DNA of 7,519 nucleotides from contig CANRFX010000054.1 in NCBI GenBank assembly GCA_947629995.1, forward strand, positions 1 to 7,519. Reading direction: 5' to 3'. The notes under the pieces were generated by a model. That model ran no database searches and was not told where the DNA came from. It worked only from the letters and a program-made list of their open reading frames with translations. Positions 1 through 5,337 of the stretch are shown piece by piece. The position numbers and the translations under genes are program-made. Every line of letters begins with the position of its first letter. Within the stretch, counting starts at the first letter, position 1. Source of the stretch: an uncultured Clostridia bacterium (GTDB lineage: Bacteria > Bacillota > Clostridia > TANB77 > CAG-508).

Positions 1-239
1 TAGAATATAGTAAAGATAAATCAATAATAGAAATTAAAAATAAATTACAAATAGGAGATATTTTAGAAATTATTATACCAAATGAAATTAAACCTTATGA
101 ATTTAAAATAGAAAATTTATGGGATATTGATACAGATGAAAAAATAAATAGTATCAGTCCAGGAATAAAAGGTCAAAAAGTAAAAATGGAGTTACCAATT
201 AAATGCATGGAAGGATGGATTTTACGAAGAAAAAAATAA
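1..239 (+). CDS. U32 family peptidase, C-terminal domain (partial, 5' end outside window)
   Basis: An open frame enters from the left edge (codons in phase with position 3) and ends at TAA 237-239, giving 78 visible residues. The visible pattern, NKLQIGDILEI near residues 13-23, a middle segment with DIDTDEKI, then P-G-I-K-G-Q and a final W-I-L-R-R-K-K, matches the small beta-barrel C-terminal domain of U32 proteins of the TrhP/YrrN-YrrO type. There the usual text is NKF-x-GD-x-[IL]-E-[IV] and the end is LRR. TrhP proteins take part in prephenate-dependent 5-hydroxylation of tRNA uridine-34; that role is family knowledge, not visible here. Arginines are CGA and AGA, with no CGG. The gene converges on a second, longer U32 gene and shares a terminator with it. 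The catalytic N-terminal part is not in the window, so the exact subfamily is uncertain. Confidence 0.75.
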   Translation, partial: EYSKDKSIIEIKNKLQIGDILEIIIPNEIKPYEFKIENLWDIDTDEKINSISPGIKGQKVKMELPIKCMEGWILRRKK

Positions 240-260
240 TTGCCTCAACAGCAATTATTT
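234..260. terminator. Bidirectional intrinsic terminator between convergent U32 genes
   Basis: A perfect 10-bp inverted repeat (AAATAATTGC, 234-243, with GCAATTATTT, 251-260) encloses a 7-nt loop. It overlaps both stop codons: TAA at 237-239 on + and TAA at 261-259 on -. On the - strand it is followed by a run of T, so it is a good intrinsic terminator for the long U32 gene. On the + strand the T tract is interrupted and weaker. Confidence 0.7.
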
Positions 261-2723
261 ATATTTCTCTATTTAAATTTCCATTTGTATAATTTTTTCC
301 TTCTAATCTTTTTCCTTGCTTTACCATTTCAACAATTTGATTAATTTGAGAAATTGTTTCATCTAAAATATCAATTCTAGCATAATCAACTGAGAAATCC
401 TTTGGAGAAACAGAAGAAATCTTACTATTAAATAAAGTTGTTACTGTCTGAATATTATCTGGCATAATTGGAAATTTCATATTCAATCTATCTTTTAAAT
501 AGTAAAAATTTCCACTTTGGCATTTTGCCTTACAATCAGGATAACATTTGTCAGTTTCTCCGAAGCAAGCAATAATTCATATTTAGTAAAGGTGTTCTTC
601 CATATACTATTAACTCTTTTTGAAGATAACTATAATCACATAAACTAATAATAGTATCTTTATCTAATTCTGGTGATATTGTAAATCTACTAACTCCCAA
701 TTCTTTTAAAGCTAAAACAGTTTGAGAATTAAATACATTAAATGTATAGTTTGCAACTATCTTAAAATATTTATCTAAATCTGTAAATAACTCATTTAAA
801 AGTCTAATATTACAAATATTTGAAATAACAAATCCTCTTATGTCGTATTTTTTTACAGTCTTTTCACTATAAGCATAAAATAAATTTTTATAATTTCCTT
901 TTACTATAGTTGGCATATAAATATACAAATTAAATCTTTTACTTAACATTTCTAATATAGTTTCATATTGTTTACTAGTATAAAACTTTAAAGGAATATA
1001 TATATTATCAATATCATTACTTAAATTTGAATAATCTAAATTTGTATCTAAATAATTTAGTAAAATAGAAATTTTTATTTCATTGATTTTATCCAAATTA
1101 CTATTATTTTTTACTACATTTCTCATATCAGACAAAATCTTGTCTTTATTGTCAGTTGAAATAGGTTGTGTTTTAGGATCAAAACGTAAACATTCTAATA
1201 TTGCATATTGTTCAACCTGTTCTAAAGATTTTCTTCGTAATTCATTTAAAGAACTTAATTTAGGAAGAAAAACATTATCATCTAAATTAATTTTAATATT
1301 TTTAAATTCATAAGGTGTGTCAGATGTTTTTGATAGTTGTTTAATAATAGTTTCATTATCTAAAGGCCTATTTTTAGCATCAATAGGAAATTCATTTAAT
1401 TCATATTTTATACTTAAATCTTTATATAGTTTTATTGAATTAGAAGGTGTAATATGTATTGAAATAGGTTTTTCTTTTTTTATTGTAACTTCACAATTTA
1501 AAGGAATTTTTCTATTTTCTTTTTGATAGCTAGACTTAGCAGAAGAAGATAAGCTTTTAGATGATATTTTATATATTTTATAGTTAAAAGAAATATTTCC
1601 CTTGATTCTACCAATAGTAACTGTTTGACCAATATATGTTTCAGTTATATTTTTTCCGTTCTCCATCAATTCAGATATAGTGTATGTGTCTGTTTCATTT
1701 TCAAAAGAAATAGTATCACCAATTTGAATAGGTTCTTTTAATTTTAAAGTAATATAGCCTTTATTTTTATTGTAATTTTGAACTTTTCCAAGTAGTAATC
1801 CCATATTATTTGGTTTATCTTTAAAAACTAAATCTCTATTTGGTTCACTATCCAGATGCCCTTGTGATGACATGCCACGATTAAATACTTGAAGTAAATC
1901 TTTGCGATCTTTTTTATCAACAATATATGGTTTGTTAGATAAAGCTAAATCAATATATTTTTTATAGATTCTAGTTACTGTTGCTACATATTCAGGAGAT
2001 TTCATTCTTCCTTCAATTTTTAAAGCTTTAACACCTGCTTTTATAAAAGCAGGAATGTAATCTAAACTGCACAAATCACGTGTACTTAGTAAATATCCAG
2101 AATTAATTTTTTTATCATTTTCAAATAATTCATAAGGAAGTCGACAAGGTCCAGCACATTTTCCACGATTTCCAGAACGACCGACCTAGCATACTAGAAA
2201 ATAAACATTGACCAGAATAAGAAATACATAATGCACCATGAGCGAAACATTCTATTTCTAAATTTGTATTTTTACAAATGTAATCAATTTCATCAATAGA
2301 AAGCTCTCTTGCTAAAACTACTCTTTTAAAACCAAGCTTTTCTAATTCTAAAGCTCCATTTAAACTATGTACTGTCATTTGAGTGCTTGCATGAATTGGT
2401 AGGTCTGGAAAAAGTTCAATTAATTTAGTAGCTAGACCTAAATCTTGAACTATGATAGCATCAATTCCATATTGATATGCTGTTTTTGCTAAATCTAATG
2501 CTTGTTCTAATTCATTATCTTTAATTAGAATATTTAAAGTCAAATGTGTTTTTACACCACGAATTTTAGCATAATGAATACATTCTTTTAAATTATCTAA
2601 ATCAAAATTATCTGCAAAAATTCTTGCATTAAAAACGTTGGAACCAAAATATACACTATCAGCACCATTTTGAACAGCAGCTTTTAGACATTCAAAATTA
2701 CCAACAGGGGAAAGCAATTCCAT
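259..2723 (-). CDS. Long U32 family peptidase with DUF3656 region (RlhA-like), read through two CGG +1 shift sites
   Basis: Start ATG is 2723-2721, with AAGGAG about 10 nt upstream; stop TAA is 261-259. Uninterrupted reading fails twice, at CGG 2183-2181 and CGG 562-560. Skipping the C at each gives one 820-residue protein. The N-terminal U32 domain starts MELLSPVGNFECLKAAVQNG. The U32 signature is at about 158-175 (E-C-F-A-H-G-A-L-C, then SGQC), followed by GGRSGNRGKCAGPCR around 180-194. The cysteines at about 166, 173, 189 and 193 are likely iron-sulfur ligands. The KIEGRMKSPEYVA motif follows, then a long DUF3656-type region. The C-terminus holds a second cysteine group (about 718, 726, 730, 734) and ends in NYTNGNLNREI, like the YTxGH ending of the family. 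E. coli RlhA (about 670 aa) makes 5-hydroxycytidine at 23S rRNA C2501; Clostridia carry longer homologues. The exact substrate here is inferred. Arginine codons seen are AGA/CGT/CGA/AGG, never CGG. Confidence 0.85.
560..562 (-). other. In-frame CGG, +1 shift site (U32, Gly721)
   Basis: On the - strand the reading is CTT CGG AGA AAC TGA. The zero frame stops three codons after CTT-Leu720 (CGG, AGA, AAC, then TGA 553-551). Skipping the C at 562 gives CTT GGA GAA ACT GAC AAA TGT (L-G-E-T-D-K-C) and opens the remaining 100 residues, including the CxxxCxxxC group and the family's normal C-terminus. No homopolymer run is present at the site. Confidence 0.8.
2181..2183 (-). other. In-frame CGG, +1 shift site (U32, Gly181)
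   Basis: On the - strand the reading is CTA GGT CGG TCG TTC TGG. The zero frame gives a nonsense tail and a stop after 16 more codons. Skipping the C at 2183 gives CTA GGT GGT CGT TCT GGA AAT CGT, that is L-G-G-R-S-G-N-R. This is the highly conserved GGRSGNRG stretch just before the CAxPCR motif of U32 proteins. This is the strongest single site: the shift restores both the frame and the exact conserved glycine pair. Confidence 0.85.
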
Positions 2724-2733
2724 TTTAACAATT

Positions 2734-2739
2734 CTCCTT
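2734..2739 (-). promoter_or_regulatory. Ribosome binding site of the long U32 gene
   Basis: AAGGAG on the - strand, about 10 nt before ATG 2723-2721. It supports this methionine as the start; the next residues match the usual MELLSPVG N-terminus of U32 proteins. Confidence 0.75.
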
Positions 2740-2752
2740 TTCTTTTTTTTCG

Positions 2753-2758
2753 ATTATA
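2753..2758 (-). promoter_or_regulatory. Probable -10 box (TATAAT) of the long U32 gene
   Basis: A perfect TATAAT lies on the - strand about 30 nt upstream of the start codon. The -35 region 17-18 nt further up is only T-rich and does not match TTGACA well, so promoter strength is uncertain. Confidence 0.5.
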
Positions 2759-2794
2759 TTTTACCATAAAATAAATAAAAATAAAAGGATTTTA

Positions 2795-2823
2795 TTGACT
2801 AAAAAAATAGCAAATGATAAAAT
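2795..2823 (+). promoter_or_regulatory. Sigma-A type promoter for the surface protein-nagZ operon
   Basis: TTGACT (2795-2800) and TAAAAT (2818-2823) are separated by exactly 17 nt, a near-consensus vegetative promoter. It lies 30 nt upstream of the start codon at 2853 and directs transcription to the right, back to back with the U32 promoter. Confidence 0.75.
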
Positions 2824-2841
2824 AAATAAAACATAATATTT

Positions 2842-2848
2842 AGGAGGG
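2842..2848 (+). promoter_or_regulatory. Strong ribosome binding site (AGGAGGG)
   Basis: AGGAGGG ends 4 nt before ATG 2853-2855. It fixes the start of the surface protein gene. Confidence 0.8.
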
Positions 2849-2852
2849 AAAG

Positions 2853-3907
2853 ATGAAAAAAGTAAAAAATATAAGTATAATAATAATAGTAGTAACAAGT
2901 GTATTATTTTTATTTGGAATAAAAAATTATGCAGTCAATGAAAATAGCAATGTAACAGATAATACATTAAATCAAAGTACAAATAGTAATACAAATACAG
3001 AAAGTACAAACACACCAAGCACAAATACCCGGAACTACAAATTCTACTCCTACACCAAGTACTACTAATAATAATAGCTCAAATAGTGCAGGAAGTACAC
3101 GGAACAAACGGATCTTCAGGTAGTACAAATACAACTTCTGGAGAATCATCAAATAATAACAATAACACTGGTAATTCAAATACTGTAAAATCAAGCAATA
3201 CCAATTCAACTACTTTAGGAACAAATTCAGCACAAAATGACTTTAAAGGATTTAATAATAATACATCAACTTATAATGTTACTAGAGAAGAAGAAACAGA
3301 AGGACAATCAAACAATAATAATGAAGGACTAAAAGAACTAACAATTGAAGGTATAACGTTATCACCAGAATTTCAAACAAATGTATATGAGTACACAGCT
3401 AAATATATTGGAGAAGGAACACAATTAAATCTTACAGCTAAAGCAACAAATGATGATTATATTGTTGAAATTACAGGAAATGAAAACTTACAAGAAGGAG
3501 AAAATATAATAACAATATTAGTTTCTAAAAGTAATGGCACTAATGTTGCAACTTACCAAGTAATAGTAAATAAAAGCTTAATTGATGAAGAAGCAATTGC
3601 AAGACAAAAACAAGAAGAAACTGAAAAGATAAATACAATAATTTTAATATGTGCAATAATTGGAGTAATTTTAATTATAGGAATTATTGTATTTATGAAA
3701 ATAAGACGAAAAAAGAACAAAACTTTTTTAAATGATAATGAAGTTGATTCTTTACATGACGATGATGAAAACAATAATGAAAATAACGAAAATAACGAAA
3801 ATAATGAAGAAGACAATGAATATGAAGAATTACCAAAAGCCTTAATAGGACAAAAAAAATCAGATATAAAAAAACCTATAAAAGGGAAAAGATTTAAAGA
3901 TGAATAA
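2853..3907 (+). CDS. Membrane-anchored surface protein with cadherin-like beta-sandwich domain, read through two CGG +1 shift sites
   Basis: Start ATG 2853 has a strong AGGAGGG site; stop TAA is 3905-3907. Skipping one C at 3030 and one at 3100 gives a single 350-residue protein; without them it ends at a TAA after 71 codons. Layout: signal peptide or N-terminal membrane segment (about residues 7-23); a long Ser/Thr/Asn/Gly-rich, probably disordered stalk (about 28-155); a cadherin-like beta-sandwich domain resembling PF12733 (about 159-239, beginning LKELTIEGITLSPEF and including LQEGENIITI and ATYQVIV); a short charged helix; a transmembrane segment (about 259-281, INTIILICAIIGVILIIGI core) followed by RRKK; and an acidic Asn/Glu-rich cytoplasmic tail. 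There is no lipobox cysteine. The protein is probably displayed outside the membrane; its ligand is unknown. It lies in an apparent operon with nagZ. Confidence 0.8.
3030..3032 (+). other. In-frame CGG, +1 shift site (surface protein, Gly60)
   Basis: The reading is ACA AAT ACC CGG AAC TAC. The zero frame turns into aromatic residues (NYKFYSYTKYY) and stops at TAA 3066-3068. Skipping the C at 3030 gives T-N-T-G-T-T-N-S-T-P-T-P-S, which keeps the low-complexity Ser/Thr/Asn composition of the stalk. Support comes from composition and from downstream frame recovery, not from a conserved residue. Confidence 0.75.
3100..3102 (+). other. In-frame CGG, +1 shift site (surface protein, Gly83)
   Basis: After the first shift the reading is GGA AGT ACA CGG AAC AAA CGG ATC TTC AGG TAG, a stop after seven codons. 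Skipping the C at 3100 gives A-G-S-T-G-T-N-G-S-S-G-S-T-N, which continues the stalk into the cadherin-like domain. The nearby CGG at 3109-3111 is then out of frame (AAC GGA) and needs no shift. Confidence 0.75.
3773..3808 (+). repeat. Four 9-bp tandem repeats encoding (Asn-Asn-Glu)4
   Basis: Units of the form AAT-AAC/T-GAA are repeated four times in the cytoplasmic tail of the surface protein, producing an acidic NNE repeat. Short in-frame repeats like this can vary in copy number between strains without breaking the frame. Confidence 0.8.
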
Positions 3908-3912
3908 GAGGA
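3907..3912 (+). promoter_or_regulatory. Ribosome binding site of nagZ
   Basis: AGAGGA overlaps the last base of the upstream stop codon (TAA 3905-3907) and precedes ATG 3917 by 4 nt. The tight spacing supports translation from the same transcript as the surface protein. Confidence 0.65.
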
Positions 3913-3916
3913 AATA

Positions 3917-5006
3917 ATGGAAATAAAAGAATTGTCAATACACGAAAAAATAGGACAAATGATTATACTTGGAATTAACTCAAATAATATAACAAAAGAG
4001 ATAAAAACATTTATACAAAAATATAAAATAGGTGGAGTTATTTTATATAAAAAAAATTTTAATACTTACAATCAAATGGTAACAATGATAAAACAATTAA
4101 AAGATTTGAATAAAACGAATAAAATACCTTTATTTATTGCAATAGATCAAGAAGGCGGAAGAGTTAATCGTATGCCAAAAGAAATTTTAAATTTACCATC
4201 AGCGTACTTAATTGCAAAAAAATTAGGAAAAGATGGTGTAAAAAAATCAGCTAGAATAATTGGCAAATTATTAAAACATTCTGGATATAATTTAAATTTT
4301 GCGCCAGTATTAGATTTAAAGAGATTTCCAGACAGACATGCAATCCGGTGATAGAAGTTATGGAGAAGAGAAGCAACTAGTTGCAAAATATGGAATTGAA
4401 TTTATGAAAGAGTTACAAAATCAAGGAATAATATCTGTTATAAAACATTTCCCAGGTCATGGAGCAGTAAATCAAGATTCACATTTTTTTCTACCTAAAA
4501 TTAAAATAAAAATGAAACAATTAGAAAAAGAAGATATGTATCCATTTGAACAAGCAATAAAAAATGGTGCAGATAGTATACTTGTGGGACATTTGATAGT
4601 AAAAGGTGCAACAAGAGAATTACCAGCATCTTTGTCAAGAAGATTTATTACAAAATATTTAAGAAAAAAATATCATTATAAAGGTTTAATTATAACAGAT
4701 GACTTGAAAATGAAAGCAATTAAAATTTTCTATGGAACAGAAAAAGCAGTAAAAATGGCTTTTGAAGCAGGAAATGATATAATTATGTTTCGAACTAGTG
4801 TAGAAAAGCAAGAAAAAATTATAAATAAACTTTATGACTTAGTAATACAAGGAACATTAAAAGAAAATAGAATTAATAGAAGTGTAAAAAGAATTATAAA
4901 TATAAAACAAAAATATAAAATTTCAGATGAAAATCCAATAGAAGAAATAAATTTAGATGCTATAAACCAAGAAATAAAACAAATACGACAAATGTGTGGA
5001 ATATAA
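3917..5006 (+). CDS. nagZ: Glycoside hydrolase family 3 beta-N-acetylhexosaminidase (NagZ type), read through one CGG +1 shift site
   Basis: Start ATG 3917 follows AGAGGA; stop TAA is 5004-5006. Skipping the C at 4346 joins two open segments into 362 residues, near the roughly 340 of stand-alone NagZ. Family 3 motifs run in order across the joint: KIGQMIILGI (11-20), KIGGVILY (37-44), AIDQEGGRVNRM (75-86), LNFAPVLDL (126-134), then IGDRSYG (143-149) spanning the shift, KHFPGHG (176-182), DSH (187-189, the usual acid/base dyad) and TDDLKM (260-265, containing the expected Asp nucleophile). NagZ removes N-acetylglucosamine from muropeptides or wall fragments in peptidoglycan recycling. No signal peptide is seen, so it is probably cytoplasmic. 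The usual GHGDT is GHGAV here. The gene is downstream of, and likely co-transcribed with, the surface protein. Confidence 0.88.
4346..4348 (+). other. In-frame CGG followed directly by TGA, +1 shift site (NagZ, Gly144)
   Basis: The reading is GCA ATC CGG TGA TAG AAG. The zero frame ends at once at TGA 4349-4351. Skipping the C at 4346 gives A-I-G-D-R-S-Y-G, matching the conserved (V/I)IGDRSFG segment of NagZ enzymes exactly, with glycine at the shift position. The local context is CCGG, but this is shared by only two of the five sites. Confidence 0.85.
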
Positions 5007-5044
5007 ACAAAGAGGGTTCCTATTTTAGGATACCCTCTTTGTTT
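5005..5044. terminator. Strong bidirectional terminator after nagZ
   Basis: A 13-bp perfect inverted repeat (AAACAAAGAGGGT, 5005-5017, with its complement at 5032-5044) is extended by TCCT/AGGA across a one-base bulge, with a 5-nt loop. It begins within the nagZ stop codon and sits between nagZ (+) and the convergent cysteine-rich gene (-). Its A-rich and T-rich flanks let it end transcription from both sides. Confidence 0.8.
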
Positions 5045-5064
5045 ACTAAAAATCTGGTTATAGA

Positions 5065-5178
5065 TTAGCAACAACCGCCTCTGTTACCACCACAACAACA
5101 ACAGATTAATAATATAAGGATTATAATCCAGCAACAATCGTCACCAAATCCGAATCCACATCCTCTATTTTCTGGCAT
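5065..5178 (-). CDS. Small cysteine-rich membrane peptide (37 aa), of the type often labelled 'chorion class high-cysteine'
   Basis: ATG 5178-5176 is preceded by GAAGGGGG with an 8-nt gap; stop TAA is 5067-5065. The 37 residues start MPENRGCGFGFGDDCCW, continue through a hydrophobic stretch (about 17-25, WIIILILLI) and end in a CCCCGGNRGGCC tail. There are nine cysteines and abundant glycine. Short peptides of this design (GFG-DDCCW, hydrophobic core, Cys/Gly tail) recur in Clostridia and are often annotated by resemblance to chorion high-cysteine proteins; no function is established to my knowledge. The hydrophobic core suggests membrane association, and the cysteines suggest metal binding or cross-linking. 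It has two out-of-frame CGG triplets (TTC GGA, GGC GGT) and no in-frame CGG. Confidence 0.75.
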   Translation of the reverse strand: MPENRGCGFGFGDDCCWIIILILLICCCCGGNRGGCC

Positions 5179-5186
5179 AGTCTAGA

Positions 5187-5195
5187 CCCCCTTCC
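5187..5195 (-). promoter_or_regulatory. Strong ribosome binding site of the cysteine-rich peptide gene
   Basis: GGAAGGGGG on the - strand, 8 nt before ATG 5178-5176. It is the main reason for calling this very short frame a gene. Confidence 0.7.
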
Positions 5196-5302
5196 ATAAA
5201 GACGTTAAGTATCCTTTGTATGATATATAATATGAGTTAGAAAAAAATGTGTTACAAAAGTAAAAAAAATTTATTTGTTCGCTTTTTTAATTAATTAAAA
5301 TA

Positions 5303-5311
5303 TGATACAAT
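5303..5311 (+). promoter_or_regulatory. Probable extended -10 promoter of polC
   Basis: TGATACAAT (TG-N-TACAAT) lies about 26 nt upstream of the polC start. The -35 region is only T-rich (5283-5288), which fits an extended -10 promoter that depends little on -35. The rest of 5196-5302 is AT-rich; I see no other clear element in it, and no clear promoter for the - strand cysteine-rich gene. Confidence 0.45.
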
Positions 5312-5322
5312 TTGAAACAACT

Positions 5323-5331
5323 AAAGGGGAG
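5323..5331 (+). promoter_or_regulatory. Ribosome binding site of polC
   Basis: AAAGGGGAG ends 6 nt before ATG 5338-5340 and supports that start. Confidence 0.75.
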
Positions 5332-5337
5332 AAAAAA

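Noticed and set aside
1083..1526. Plus-strand open frames opposite the U32 gene
   Set aside because: They are antisense to a well-supported coding region, with no ribosome binding site or recognisable domain.
2178..2185. A 4-bp tandem duplication (CGAC CGAC on +) as the cause of the U32 frameshift
   Set aside because: Removing four bases would leave only one glycine before RSGN. The family normally has two (GGRSGN), and skipping a single C restores both. The single-C reading also matches the other four sites.
259..2723. Pseudogene or three separate genes for the U32 region
   Set aside because: The three open segments lack their own ribosome binding sites, join exactly at CGG codons, and together give one full-length family member with all cysteine motifs kept.
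2853..2935. Lipoprotein signal peptide for the surface protein
   Set aside because: There is no cysteine in a lipobox after the hydrophobic stretch. The protein has a C-terminal transmembrane anchor instead.
2967..3209. Minus-strand frame opposite the surface-protein stalk, rich in Leu/Tyr/Val/Cys
   Set aside because: It is an antisense shadow of the Asn/Thr/Ser-rich repeats, with no start signal.
560..4348. Classic prfB-like or heptamer-driven programmed frameshifting
   Set aside because: Sites lack a shared Shine-Dalgarno-like element, slippery heptamer or downstream structure, and only one of the five has an adjacent stop.
4345..4348. CCGG methylation or restriction site as the common cause of the inserted C
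   Set aside because: Only two of the five sites have CCGG. The shared element is CGG in codon phase.
4338..5006. A separate gene starting at ATG 4338
   Set aside because: There is no ribosome binding site, and the first residues do not match the family. The frame is the second half of NagZ, beginning in the middle of a conserved motif.
5196..5260. Sporulation sigma-E/K promoter for the cysteine-rich gene (CATACA-like element)
   Set aside because: The -10 match is partial and no properly spaced -35 could be identified, so it is not reported as a feature.
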